Below, one piece after another: positions 1 through 11,352 of a DNA stretch of 33,286 nt (its first letter is position 1; each line of letters begins with the position of its first letter). The notes under the pieces are model-generated. The model was not told where the DNA came from. It saw only the letters and a list, made by a program, of their open reading frames with translations, and did no database searches. Source of the DNA: Perkinsus chesapeaki (Eukaryota; Perkinsozoa; Perkinsida; Perkinsidae); assembly GCA_013115145.1 (NCBI GenBank), contig JAAPAO010000397.1:1-33286 (forward strand). Direction: 5' to 3'. The position numbers were made by a program, and so were the translations under genes.

Positions 1-1270
1 CCGTCGGGCCGTTTCTCCTAGAGGGGCGGAGCGATGTAAAATATACAGTGACATTATCTTCATATGCCCTACACTTTCGATGTTGTGCCGTTCAACTTGT
101 AAGTACGGTCCGGATTGCGCTCATATAATAATGACTCTTGTTTCGTTTCTAACTCTGAATATCGTCAAATGAACACCATTATACATGAAAACTCTCCACA
201 GAGGCTCCACCGAACGGATCAATGAGTCACAGAGAGCTTCGTATAGCCGGTCACTGACCGGCGGTCAGTGGGGCTTGCGTGAAGCCAGTACTTTCAACGC
301 TCAACCTAAACCGTAAGTTTTGTGCCACGTATGACTCTGTAGTAGAGGGTCTCCATTACGAAGCTCGTATTAAAAAGCGTCACAACAGTAAGTGGCATTA
401 CCAACGAAAAAGCATCCCCGAGTTTGCTTGAATTGTCTCTGATATTTTTCGACAGATGATAATAACAGTGACTATCCAATGCATTTCCCCACCGGGCGTA
501 GTGCCAGACCGCAATGATAAGCGTAGAACCGAATTTAAAGGTTTTACGGGGAGCATGAGAAATTCTTCATGCTGAGATTTGCAGAATGCTGAGAAAGCAT
601 GAGATTCTTATTGAGAATCTCATGATGAGATATCCAATGAATGTTATTCATTCACTCAAAATGCAAAGTCAATTCATGAATCTCCAGTAGTTTTCGATAA
701 GAAACTAATTGCATCTCCTGAATCCCAAGTGTCTCCACTCACCAACATCCTCACACCACGATAGAAACCTTTTCACCTTAGGACTGGCCAAAGGACAGCC
801 CGGGATCTCATAAGTAGACCATCGGTGTAGGCATATCATAGAGTCAGTCATCACCAGGATCTTCGCCTTATCGTCGAAGTCAGACGCAAGGCCTGGACAC
901 GAGATTGGTCGAGTGGTTGGCCCAGCCTTGAATGGTGTAGGTATCGTGTGTGTGTGTGAGTTTATAGTCCAACGCCGTAATTGGCTTAGTTAGACTATCC
1001 ATTCTATGTGCAGCTTCAGAGCGAGAGTTTAATACCTATACTGTTAGTGTCACTATAGGGTTTACCAAAAACGAATGTAACTAAATTTAGTCTCCAGAGA
1101 TCCTACCCCTCCTAGCAGAATTCACTTACGCAAACAAGGGCCTGTGTACAACTACCAAAACACAATGGCTCCCAAGGTGCGAGACTACAAGATTCATCTC
1201 TAGGACTCGAAGTATTCAGTCTCGCCACACAGCTTCACTCGATCAGGCATCCCCATGAGCTCAGTAAGGC
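1..1270. other. No gene recognised
   Basis: No exon series or protein family could be recognised on either strand in this stretch. It holds a perfect 11-bp inverted repeat at 598-624 (listed separately), a short GT run near 948-957, and otherwise unremarkable sequence. An ATG at 1165 opens only a 12-codon frame. If the GNAT pseudogene at 1376 has 5' exons they should lie here, but none was convincing. Confidence 0.5.
598..624. repeat. 11-bp perfect inverted repeat (hairpin)
   Basis: CATGAGATTCT is followed after a 5-nt spacer by its exact reverse complement AGAATCTCATG. The surrounding 80 bp repeats parts of the same words (ATGCTGAGA, CATGAGAT, ATGATGAGAT), so this is a small patch of simple, self-similar sequence. 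There is no T-run and no gene immediately upstream, so a terminator role is not supported. Confidence 0.6.
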
Positions 1271-1375
1271 TGTGATGCTCTCAACCTCCATTCCGCAAGT
1301 GTCTAAAAAATATTTTCTCACAAAAGCTGGCGGCCGCTGCACATCGCTTCACACAAATTGCTATCTGCCCGAGAG

Positions 1376-1934
1376 GTATCGTGCTGCCAATCACAGATGC
1401 GACACAGGCAGACACGACGTTCAAAGGCCTGAGCTGTACTCTCATATTCAGATTCAAGTCGACGGGGCGTTCCGAAGGCGCGGTATCGGGATGAAGCTCG
1501 TGAGCAGCACACTGGCCAAAGTAGGTGTGCCTTAGCCTTCGCTTGCCTACTGCATTGTGGATTAAGCAGTGACGCACATTTTGAAAATGTCATTTTCAGA
1601 GTGAACATGTGTGATGATCACAATGTGATCGCAGACTCCCATTAATGTTGGCTTTAGGAGCCCGAATGCGAGCAGGCGTCTCAGGTTTAACTGAAGTTGT
1701 CTTGTAAAATGATCTGTCCAGGCACCTACGAGCACGCCGGACGTCCTTGCTATCGCCCTGGATGTTGATAAGATGAATAAAGGAGTGCAAACGCTTTATG
1801 AGAAGTTGGGATTTATCAATGTTCTGGGTACGCCGAGCGACAGAGGCGAAATCGAGTTGTGCAATTTACTCAGAAGAAAAAAACACCTACCTATTCGCCT
1901 ATTACTACAAGAAAAGAAGAACATCTCAAATTGA
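1376..1934 (+). pseudogene. GNAT acetyltransferase C-terminal part, stop-interrupted
   Basis: Exon 1376-1556, intron about 1557-1721, exon 1722-1934. The first exon encodes acetyl-CoA binding motif A (AFRRRGIGMKLV, the R/Q-x-x-G-x-G/A signature of GNAT enzymes). The second encodes motif B (LYEKLGFINVL). Family members transfer an acetyl group from acetyl-CoA to an amine; the substrate is unknown. An in-frame TAG at 1533-1535 replaces the AAG (Lys) found in copy 2, so this copy would end before motif B. The upstream frame (from about 1272) has no GNAT similarity I could see, so the N-terminal half is missing or replaced. The identical phase and similar coding ends in the two copies support the model. 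Confidence 0.75.
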
Positions 1935-3404
1935 GAGTTTAAATCGGAATTGAAATTCTCAGTTCCGCGTATAAAGAAGCTTTATCTTTTAGGTGTTGAA
2001 AATGCCCGTACGAAAATGTCAGTCCTGTCTCAACTAACCATTTCAAAACAATCTAGGATATGTCAATCCTCGCCATTGACCGATTAGCCCCCCCGGTCTA
2101 ATCAGGAGCTATAAATAGTCGCTTTCTGGAACAAGTAAACCAAACGAGAGGTTTGAGTCCAGTAGTTAATACAAGTCAAGTCTCAGTGACGCTGAATTGC
2201 GTCACTAATTCAAGCTCTTGCTGAGCCAGCTGCCTTGTGAGCATTCCAACTCACTCTTGTGTGAGCAAAGCCAGTTGCGCTATCGCTTAAGAACATCACC
2301 TTTCCTGGAGGGTCTTCAGTGGAGACCCCACGGCGGGGAGGCCCTGTGCAATATCATTTATATGAAGGGCACTAACTCAACTTTGAGCTTACACTCTTAC
2401 GCACACCAACACCATCTCGTACTTTGCTGGTGGTGTATCGAAGAACAATGTGAATGTAAATGCTCCCCAAATAGGATTAACCTTTCTCGCAATGGTCTTG
2501 GTAAATATAGTGCCTAATGAGTCCAACACTACGATGATCTGAGCGAGCATGACCTCGTCGACCTTACAGTCTCGCTAGCAGCCCGTAAGGACTTAGCTGG
2601 TTTGCTGTAATTTAGATCGCATTGGGTTCGCGTCGTCTCGAGCGCTTCGAATGACCAGGGGATGCCCCAAATTGGGGCCCCCAATGCGTGTGACGAGTTC
2701 TGTGGCGACTCTTTGAGACTGAAGACGAAACTTTGATTGAATCATCCAAGATGATGAATACTCTAGCCTCGTCTGCAACCCAGTGCAAGCGGGCCATGTA
2801 TCCTCTCTGCTCCTTGTGATCCTATCAGTGCCTGCTTAGCTGGTTCTAAGGCTCCAGTGACACGAATTGTACTGCTCTAGCTTAGACAAACTAAATTACT
2901 TAATTTTCGGCGTGCAACCTTCTCTGAAGGTCCACGAAGATTGGGAAGCTGCAGAGACTGAATTGTGCTGAATTCAGCAGAAGACTTTTTGCATAGAATC
3001 ATGAGACAAAATCTGACATTGGCACATCCAACGTACAAATCTCGCCCACCCGGCAATGCTCTTACGATAAGAGTCTTATCCAAATTGGCGAGATTATTTG
3101 TGTGCTTAAAGCACAGTGCTTTCCAACATGGAGTAGTCTATGTGTTTAATACTCTCGCGTTCCACCCCAGATACAGCATCGACCAATTGCTGTTGTGATC
3201 AAACGCATCTCAGCCATACTGCTGAGCGACAGCAGTATGCTAAGTCATACTCGCAGATGTAAACTATCCTATACCCTACATCGTACACTATTGGTTATTC
3301 CGCCAAGCCAATTATTAGTTCGAAGGGTCGATGGTATATTAAACGTGTAAGTTGAAATGCACTCCAATCCCGTTGCTCGTCTTCACTGCTATGGCTCGGC
3401 GTCT

Positions 3405-3525
3405 TCGGGATTTAGGGTGCGCAGGTTGACCAGCCCAGACTCACTCGGCACCCTGCCCATAGGCTCACCATGACACGGTGACCGTGCCGGTTTCACCTGC
3501 CACCGGGTTCGGCAGGGTGTCTGGC
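3405..3525. other. GC-rich patch with nested inverted repeats
   Basis: This is a GC-rich island inside the roughly 500 bp unique to duplication copy 1. CACCCTGCC (about 3449) pairs with GGCAGGGTG (about 3512), and between them TCACC...GGTGA forms an inner short stem. No ORF or known RNA family is recognised. It could be a structured RNA or an inserted element. Confidence 0.3.
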
Positions 3526-3993
3526 AGTTCAGGACGCCATTGTCCTACCGGACATCCGCACTGTGACCGAGCATGCCGATGAAATGGATACAAGAGTAAT
3601 ATAAGTATACGAGAAACTGCGGTTGACCAACGTAGTGTGAAGACTCTTCACTAAAGAGAACATGGAAGGTAAGCTCGAGTTACTTTCCCCAGAAAAGGAT
3701 ATCACACTAAGCGTCTCAGCACATCGGGAAAATGCAGGAAACCTGTTGCAGCTGTAATTGTGCTTTGGGGTGAGCATCTACCTATAACATCACATATTTG
3801 GGTTCTATGTGTTTTTCTCCTGTAGATGCGTAAGAGCGTAGGTCCAGGCATTTCCCGCCATTTCGGACAAACTTGTAACGTACATCGTGCCATATCATCC
3901 TTGAAATAGAATAGGCTGTATATTTGCTTCATTGACCAACAAATGAAACTAAGGCTCATTGAACGGTATATATGATACTCTACAAACCCCTAG

Positions 3994-4608
3994 CCTAGGC
4001 GCCGGTAATAGCAGATAGATGGAAAGAGGTTTCTGAAATCATTGCTGTGTGCCCTAGCGCTAGGGATGTTTTTGTACTTTTGAATATGTTGAACACTTTA
4101 ATTCAAAGTCTTCGAGTCGATTGGTGTTTGTTTTAACACCAGTGTGAGAACGCGATGTGAGACGACTACACAACATATCGCATTTTATTCGATATGCACT
4201 TCGCGTAGACCCGTTTACAGGTAAAACCGGTGCAACTCTACTGTATCGGTTGGGTACACTCTCTTTGCCTATGATATTACACCTGAACTCGCAAAGGCTT
4301 GCTACGTTAACACGGAATCAGCTACGCACGTATGTACAATGGAGCGGGCGGCGCATAATGAATAACACAAGCATAGATCATCGATGATAGATAGGCTCCA
4401 TGAGAGTGACCCTTCCAGAGCCCACCGGGCGCAAGGCGTGGTGTCCACTATGATAAACAAATGGAAAAACCAGACTGGTAAGTTGCTAACTCATCACAAT
4501 GCCATCAAAGGCACACGGAATGCCTGTGTCTATGGCGCTATGGAGCTCCGAACTGCGCCCTCCGCTGAGCTTCACTGCCTGGAGTAGCCTACATGTCTCA
4601 ATTCTGAG
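3994..4608. other. Spacer without recognised gene
   Basis: This is the sequence between duplication copy 1 and the secreted-protein ORF. Short open frames at 4157-4387 and 4384-4587 show no family similarity, no convincing splice partners and no shared copy elsewhere in the window. I see no RNA gene here. Confidence 0.4.
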
Positions 4609-5040
4609 ATGAGGATCGAAACCTCCTTACTCCTTTTATCCACCCTCGTCGCGCTCTCGGCCTCCGACAAGATCTCATACCGGGACTATCAAAAAGGTGA
4701 TGTATTCCCCGGTACATTCTTCGGGGGTGACTGTAAACACAAACAAGGAGTCCCTTGCTACGTAGCTGTTAATCTCGAGGCGGGACCGCATGTAAGATAC
4801 ACATCGGGTTCATTCTGGACTCCTAGCTCAGGCAGTGATTGGTTACGTCTCTATGGAACTGCCGCATAAGTTGGAGCCGAAAGAAGAGAACGCTGTGAGG
4901 GCAAATATGTAAGAGAGGGGTGTTTCGTTCTGGGGACTGGCTCATTAAGTTGCACCATGACTTACTTCAACAGAGGCTCCCTATTCCAGGTCGGATCCGA
5001 AGAAGAAAGGACGCTTCGGTTATATAGAGCAAGTACGTGA
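4609..5040 (+). CDS. Small secreted two-repeat protein, one in-frame TAA
   Basis: ATG at 4609 opens a signal peptide (basic start, then LLLLSTLVALSA), with likely cleavage before SDKISY. The frame is open for 86 codons, meets TAA at 4867-4869, then stays open in the same frame for 56 more codons to TGA at 5038-5040. The two sides of the TAA resemble each other: both have a pair of Cys about 8 residues apart (GDCKHKQGVPCYV; RCEGKYVREGCFV), then a GS-[FL] motif, and end in LRLYG / LRLYR. This suggests a tandem repeat of one small disulphide-bonded domain. The TAA therefore looks like a recent nonsense change, readthrough or an undetected tiny intron rather than the natural end. It lies between the duplication copies; its stop is 18 bp before copy 2. 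No known family was recognised. Confidence 0.6.
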
Positions 5041-5057
5041 CCAGTGATTCTTATCTA

Positions 5058-7161
5058 GGTATCGTGCTGCCAATCACAGACGCGACACAGGCAGATACGA
5101 CTTCCAAAGGCCTGAGCTGTGCTCTCATCTTCAGGTTGAAGTCGACGGAGCGTTCCAAAGGCGCGGTATAGGGTCGAGGCTCGTGAGCGACACACTGGCC
5201 AAAGTAGGTGTGCCTAAGCCTTTGCTTGCCCACTGCATTGTGAATTAAGCAGTGACACACATTGTCACAGTGAGCTTGTGGGATCGTAGAATCACATTAA
5301 TGTTGGCTTTAGGAGCCCGAATGCGAGCAGGCGCCTCAGGTTTGAATCAGGTTGTCTTGTAAAATGATCTGTCCAGGCCCCTACGAGCACGCCGGACGTC
5401 CTTGCTGTCGCCCTGGAAGTTGATAAGATGAATAAAGGAGCGCAAGCGCTCTATGAGAAGTTGGGATTTATCAATGTTCTGGGTACGCCGAGCGACAGAG
5501 GTGAAATCGAGTTGTGCAATTTCCTCAGAAGAAGAAAACACCTACCTATTCGCCTATTACTACAAGAAAAGAAGAGCATCTCAAATTGAGAGTTTAAATC
5601 GGAATTGAAATTCTCAGTTCCGCGTATAAAGAAGCTTTATCTTTCAGGTGTTGAAAATGCCCGTACGAAAATGTCAGTCCTGTCTCAACTAACCATTTCA
5701 AAACAATCTATGATATGTCAATCCTCGCCATTGACCGACTAGCCCCCCGGTCTAATCAGGAGCTATAAATAGTCGCTGTCTGAAGCGAGTAAACCAAACG
5801 AGAGGTTTGAGTCCAGTAGTTGATACAAATCAAGGCTCAGTCACGCTGAATTGCGTAACTAATTCAAGCTCTTGCTGAGCCAGCTGCCTTGTGAGCGTTC
5901 CACTCACTCGTGTGTGAGCAAAGCCAGTTGCGCTATCGCGTAAGAACATCACCTTTCCTGGAGAGTCTTCAGTGGAGACCCCACGGCGGGGAGGCCCAGC
6001 ATAATATCATTTATATGAAGGGCACTAACTCAAGTTTGAGCTTACACTCTTACGCAAACCAACACTATCTCGTACTTTGCTGGTCGTGTATCGAAGAACA
6101 ATGCGAATGTAAATGCTCCCCAAATAGAATTAACCTTTCTCGCAATGGTCGTGGTAAATATAGTGCCTAATGAGTCCAACACTACGATGATCTGAGCGAG
6201 CATGTCCTCGTCGACCTTACCGTCTCGCTAGCAGCCCGTAAGGACTTAGCTGGATCGCTGTAATCTGTAACGAATGGAGTCCGCCTCGACTCGAGCGCGT
6301 CGGATGCACAGTGGACGCCCCAATGCGTGTGACGAGCTCTTTGTGGCGAATCTTTGAGACTGAAGACAGAACGTGGCTTTGTATAGTAGACTGAATTATG
6401 CAATATGATGAAAACTCTAACCTCGTCTGCAACCCAGTGCAAGTAGGCGATGCATCCTCTCTGCTCCTTGTCATCCTATTAGTGTCTGAGCGATATTGCT
6501 TACCTAGTTCTAAGGCTCAAAGAACAGGAACTGTATTGCTCTCGCAGACGCTACCTGAGTTCCTCAATTTTCGGCGCGCAACTTTCTCCGAAGGCTCGCG
6601 TAGGTTGGGAAGCTCCAGAGACTGAATCGGGCGGATCTCAGTAGAAGATTTTATGAATGGATTCATGTCACAAAATCTGACATTGGTACATCCTTCATGA
6701 GTGAGAATCTCTCCCACCCGGCAGCTCCCCAAATGCAGATAGCGCGGAACAAACACACTGCCACCATGGCGGGAATGGCAAAAGAGGAACTAAACCTCGG
6801 TGGCCAGTCACAGTCTAGCCGGCTGACCAGCCACGCTGCTCAGCGGTATGATAAGTGATACTCGCAGGCATGATGTCCCTGTGCGAGAGTGACTTACGTA
6901 GTCGCTGAATTGGCCACCTTGAACGCGAAAAGGATTTCTGAAAAGTATAGAGGCAATCGTGCCCGGGTGTGCGCATCTGTCCAAACCATTCATATATTTG
7001 AAATCTATGTGTTATCCTATCCAAATGCCTAAGAGCATAGGGCGAGACGTTCCCCGCCATCTCCTACTGCCACTTTCGGACTGGCTGTATATTTGCTTCA
7101 TTGACCAACAAATAAACAGAGACTCATTGAAAGGTATGTATGATACTCTACAAACCCCTAG
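5058..7161 (+). repeat. Segmental duplication, copy 2
   Basis: Second copy of the block at 1375-3993, in direct orientation and about 500 bp shorter. It contains the better-preserved GNAT fragment and ends inside the final codons of the minus-strand gene that stops at 7148 (shared words GATACTCTACAAACCCCTAG). Because only this copy is joined to the rest of that gene, copy 2 may be the parental arrangement at the right edge; this is inference. Confidence 0.85.
5059..5589 (+). CDS. GNAT-family N-acetyltransferase, C-terminal half
   Basis: Exon 5059-5239, intron 5240-5376 (137 nt, GTGAAT...CCAG), exon 5377-5589 ending in TGA. Both exons keep phase. The first carries motif A (AFQRRGIGSRLV), the second the family motif B (NKGAQALYEKLGF) and a basic tail. 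Unlike the copy at 1376 there is no premature stop. The start is not resolved: the frame runs back only to the duplication edge at 5059, preceded by TCTTATCTAG, a good acceptor, but the upstream sequence is the end of an unrelated secreted-protein ORF. It may therefore be a 3' fragment rather than a working gene. A general acetyl-CoA dependent acyltransferase role follows from the family. Confidence 0.65.
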
Positions 7162-8054
7162 GTTTAGTCGGGGGTCGGAAGGCAACTTTAGGCGCAGGTG
7201 CTCCAATAGTCTTTCCTGGCTGTGCCGACTTCCGGCACGCCCCTTCAGATGCCGCCAACGCGCAAAATGCCAGCGCAGGAGATTCGTTGTACAGTCGAGG
7301 CTGAGCAGAGAGTATGATACTATCCATTATACGGCATGCGTACGTTTGTGTACTGCTCGGTAGGAACTGAGACATCCTCGTCCTCGGCGGCATCATTTCC
7401 ACGATTGCGGACCTGATTATGGAAACACACCTCGGCGAGAGTGATAGTCGCGGCGATTTCACGTGTTTGGTTTGATTTCTCCTCGGGAGTCAGACTGCAG
7501 TACTCTGATCGAAGCTTGCATTTACCGTCGCAAACTCACCCCAGAAAGGTCCTTCATTAGAGGCTGAATGTTCTTAGTGGACAAGTACAGCGATTCATCA
7601 CCACCGCAGCTCTCCTTCAGCGATCGCTCAGCATTAATGCGGGTGGCTGCAAGCCTGAAAATGCAAGCGGTCGCGATCGTCATTAATCTCCCTGTCAAGA
7701 TCGACATAGAACCTGTCTTACTTCTCACGCTTTTCCCGCCATACCGCGTGGAGGTCTTTCAGGAGCTGGGAGTTGGGATTGAGCAAGGTCTGAACTTCAG
7801 GCCAGGAAGTTACCTAACATTCATTTCACTATTAACAATTCCCTAACAAAAGCGAACCTGCCATATTTCTGGAGTCGACGGATCTGCCGGGTGACTGAGC
7901 AGGAACTCGCGGAAGTCATCGCGTGCCTGCGACCAGGGCATAGAATGGCCAATCCTAGATAATGATATTCAAAGTTCGGTACTTGTTGCGCTGCTGGACT
8001 GTCATCAGGTAGGAAGTTTTCGGCTATCGTGTAAACGGGACTCCGACTTGGCAC
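7148..8054 (-). CDS. Unknown 219-aa protein, six exons resolved
   Basis: Exons on the minus strand: 7983-8054, 7858-7926, 7722-7813, 7540-7654, 7344-7502, 7148-7300. Introns are 56, 44, 67, 37 and 43 nt, all GT-AG with matching phase; the total is 660 nt ending in TAG. The first listed exon starts right after an acceptor (GTGTTAG), so a 5' exon carrying the ATG is probably still missing in 8055-8370. The protein is hydrophilic, with an acidic stretch (GNDAAEDEDV) and a Pro/Lys-rich C-terminus. Segments such as REFLLSHPADPSTPEIWQ and LTPEEKSNQTREI look well coded, but I recognise no family. Its last codons mark the right edge of the segmental duplication. The FtsJ-like gene lies immediately upstream on the same strand. 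Confidence 0.7.
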
Positions 8055-8377
8055 CTAACACAGCCCCCTCATCACATACCGTACGATTCTACAGCCAAAT
8101 TCGAGCATAACATCTGTACCGTTCGTATATAGAATGCGAACGAGCAGCAGGAAATTTCGGGACATTTCAGGTCAAGTTGTATCACGCACGACGTACGCTC
8201 GATGCTCGGTAAGGCTTCTCCAAAACTCACTAGACTCCAGCAAGCGAGCTTCGTGCCGAATATTGCACAGTTGGTTATTGCGATACTAGAGCGATGAATT
8301 CGGTTATTTTCCCGACGAGGAAGCTACGTGAGACACTTTGCTTTTTTTCTACTAAAAAATAGACTTCATGTAAAATT

Positions 8378-10707
8378 CTAGTGGTCGAAAACGCCTCGCC
8401 TCACCAGAGTGTTCGTCACTCTCAAGCGCCGGAACATTCTGTTCAACCAGTTAAGATAGAATAAGTAAGTGTCGAGATGCGAGCCACTGTGGATCCACAT
8501 ACCTGACCAAGAAAGTGCCTCACACACATTCTTAAATAAATGCTCACATGAACCTCCTGGCTTGAGAAAATCGAGCATTAAAAGAAATTGGTTTCTACAA
8601 ACTTCTATGGACTTTCTGGCAGTTATGTAAGGGTCGTCATCTCTATCGCACTGCCCAACATCAATAACAACACCTGACACCAATACCGTGCACTATAACT
8701 CACACAATTCCTGTCTATCGCACAATTCTTGTGCCACGGTATGACTAGCTCTCTTTACTCGTCATATTCTACTTATTACTCACTCTCTCTATTGCCCTAT
8801 CTCGTCAACTATGAGCCCAATCTATAATTGTTGTGTTACGACTACGATGCCCTTAACGAGATAGTGCAACCGTTAATACCAGTTACCCATTATCCTATAT
8901 AAGACTTGTATGTTAGGCTTATATCTGAAATCGCTATAGCACCACTTCTAGAAAGTGAAGCTGTCTCTCTCTATAACGCAAATACCACTGCCAGGCATTC
9001 TCTGGTATCATCATCGCCACCCACACACCAGGCCGTCTCGCGCAGATAGGAGGTGGGAAGTTCGCATATATGAGGAAGTTCCTCAGAGGACCGCTATTGT
9101 ATATGGATCGGTCAACCACATAGCAATAATTTTATTGGTCATGTTAGACTGGTCATGTTGGCTTTCTCCGATGAGATAGCCCTACCCATCACAGCACCGC
9201 GCCACAATCAACTCTCGACATTCTTTTCGAGTGAGAATTCAGCAAGCACAGTGCTGACATGGTGAAGTGGCAAACACAGGTGATGATGATGCTACCGTGG
9301 GTTTCGGAGACATGGGACAATCTGTAATGTTCTGTTGTGATAAATGAATGTCGAATACTAAATATTACGAGATGAATCATAACGCATCTTTTATGCAACG
9401 ATTGGTCTATACTTTCTCCCCTCGGCGAGTCAAATGATCAAAACTCACCCAAATTGATGAAGTCCAAGGAATGTTTCTTGAACCCGCGCTCCTCCAGTGC
9501 CTCAGATATCTTCTTGTATGATTCGCTGTCAGCCAGATTGGCACACTCGAAATCTAGGGATGCATTATGGTATCTCATTTCCAGGCCTGAGCAGTGGGGC
9601 AATCTACCGCCGGGAGAAACACTATCGCATCATATGCTGGGAAATTGATATGCTCCCCTTAGCGACGAATCCCCGACGCGATTTAAATGGACAAATCCCA
9701 CAAGCAGCTCACCTCCATCTTCTGGTGCTAGGGAGAACGCATGGCCCTTGGTCCAGTGGAGAAAGCTAAGCAAAAATTTACCTAACAAAAACCAAGTGTG
9801 TCAAGAGTGACCGCGAGATACTCCCTACTCATCCCGCCTGGAGCCGAGCCTATATCAACGAAAGACTTTATATCTCCAGATGCAGGCGGCAACTTGACGA
9901 AAACCTCCGGGCACATATGTGGCAGACGGCCTCTGATAGGACAGGGAGTATCATCCAAGCCGTGTAGCGCTGAGCCTACCTGTAGAACTCAAAGTACTTC
10001 TTCTCCTCGGGTGTGAATCTAACCCGAGTGGCCTTCTCGGAGCCCAGCTCTTGATCTTGGAAGTTCTTCTTCCGTCTCTCCCATAGCAGCGTCACGGCTC
10101 TCGATTGCCATCTGAATGCAACGATCGGCTTAACGTCATAGACAATGACATTCCACTACAGTACGTAACTATCACCGAAAAAGGCTTCCTCAGTTCCTAG
10201 GCGTCGAGATATAGAATGACTTGCTGTTCTATATTCATAAAATAGGCAATTCCCGGGGGTGCAGCAGCACTGTACAATACACTGTACAGGTTACAGTAAC
10301 CTGTATAATAATGCTCTGAATATTTGATAGTAAATACCTAAGGTTGATAGAGTGCATCGAAAGGAATGCTATATATAATATTTTACACTTCGACTCTCTC
10401 TACGATATGTTTTTTGTAGCGTCATAGCAGCTTGCTTCGGGTTTAGGGACCGCCGCTGCCGCCCGACGAGGAACATGGTTTTGCGTGAGACCCACTGAGT
10501 CGCGACGATATACGGAATGGGTCACTTCATATTCCCCCACGAGTTTGCAGTTCCACAAATGCTTACCCGAGTTCCTTCTCATCGCACAGGTCACGGAACT
10601 CCGGATCATTGTCCTTCAATACGACCTCAATCTTCTCCCTGCCGAGGGCCCTATCAGAACAAGAAGAGTTACTCGACCATCACAGTGGTACTGAGCTGCA
10701 GGTAGTA
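8378..10707 (-). CDS. FtsJ-like SAM-dependent methyltransferase
   Basis: Exons resolved: 10567-10650, 9980-10111, about 9750-9932, 9713-9746, 9449-9586, 8503-8673; a last exon 8378-8438 is tentative. Motif I of Rossmann methyltransferases is present as FVDIGSAPGGMS. It is followed by the FtsJ-type block APEDGGLEMRY, the post-strand Asp motif VVIDVG, and LLMLDFLKPGG, where FtsJ enzymes carry the helix and catalytic-region Lys. The family methylates RNA 2'-OH groups (rRNA, tRNA or cap); the actual target is unknown. Introns: 10112-10566, 9933-9979 (47 nt), 9587-9712, 8674-9448. The last holds a 173-bp dispersed repeat. A 41-nt intron at 10651-10691 leads to an uncertain 5' end; the exon at 11198-11352 may supply the start. 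The exact donor after EYLAV and the C-terminus are unresolved. Confidence 0.75.
8698..8870 (+). mobile_element. 173-bp dispersed element, copy A (intronic)
   Basis: From ACTCACACAATTCC to CGAGATAGTGCAAC this matches 26233-26405 over 173 bp without indels and with only about seven substitutions. It lies in the 775-nt intron of the FtsJ-like gene, 25 nt from the downstream exon, antisense to that gene. It has no ORF. An internal inverted pair (ATCTCGT ... ACGAGAT) is present, but there are no clear terminal inverted repeats or poly-A, so class (MITE, SINE or other) is open. Confidence 0.8.
10285..10305. repeat. 9-bp perfect hairpin in FtsJ-like gene intron
   Basis: TACAGGTTA, spacer CAG, TAACCTGTA: a perfect 9-bp stem with a 3-nt loop. 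It is directly preceded by a second imperfect palindrome built of the same word (CTGTAC AATACA CTGTAC). It sits in the 455-nt intron 10112-10566. It may be a relic of a small element or an RNA structure in the intron. Confidence 0.5.
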
Positions 10708-11197
10708 CTAAAGTTGGATTTAAAATGCATGAAGGAACGTATTAAGCATCGAAGATAGGCAGTGGGCTTCATAATAAATTGCCGGGGAATTGGGTTATAG
10801 GAGAGAGTATTACACTGGAGTAAGCTATTTTCACTTCTGGTAGTGCTATGAGACATATATAGTTCATGAATAATGAGGTAAAGTGAAGTGAAGCACAGTC
10901 GTGTTCTAATTGGGCTGAGATGGGACAAATCCTCGTAAAAAATAAAATCACCGCAAGTAGTATACAAAACAGTCCGCATTCATGAATGCTTTTGCTCCAC
11001 ACAAGACGGACGGGTCCCAACCCTACAGAGAGCCCATCACTCATGGGCCCTCTGTAGATTAGTCGCAGTATTTTAAGCAGATTATCTCCTGTTAGGCGTA
11101 AAGGTTCCGGAACAGCTAGAGCCGCTGTTGAGCGAAGTGCATGCTATTAGTGCATCCCAATCTAAAGTGCCATAGGACTTGCAAACGGCTAACCTAC

Positions 11198-11352
11198 CAC
11201 ACAGTGTCTCTCGAGTCCCTTTTCTCGTGGTCATCTTTGTCGTCTTTAACCGAGGACCCACCAGTGCCAGCCAGCCCGCTCATGTGGCTGGACATAGAGG
11301 CCAGTGAAGGGGAGGTGTCCTTTACGCCTGCAGCATGTTTAGCAGGAGGCAT
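11198..11352 (-). CDS. Candidate N-terminal exon (Ser/Lys-rich)
   Basis: ATG at 11350-11352 opens a 51-codon frame (start MPPAKHAAGV), rich in Ser, Gly, Lys and Asp, that runs to a donor GTAGGT at 11192-11197. Composition and the donor suggest a true first exon with a disordered N-terminus. The next gene downstream on this strand is the FtsJ-like methyltransferase, which lacks an obvious start, so this is probably its first exon. The phase to the exon at 10692 does not join directly, so an exon or a splice choice is still missing. Confidence 0.45.

Larger units (their letters stand above)
1375..3993 (+). repeat. Segmental duplication, copy 1
   Basis: This block is the first copy of a direct duplication whose second copy is at about 5058-7161. 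Both begin at the words AGGTATCGTGCTGCC and end at GATACTCTACAAACCCCTAG, in the same order and orientation, with high identity over long stretches (for example 1722-2520 against 5377-6175). Copy 1 has roughly 500 bp extra between about 3260 and 3780, including a GC-rich structured patch. It contains a decayed GNAT acetyltransferase fragment and only the last four codons (R-G-L-stop) of the gene that ends at 7148. Confidence 0.85.

Noticed and set aside
2218-2517. 99-codon ORF in duplication copy 1 (partner 5910-6170 in copy 2)
   Set aside because: It is conserved only because the block is duplicated. Substitutions between copies fall evenly over codon positions in this and in the overlapping frame, and no family or splice context is seen.
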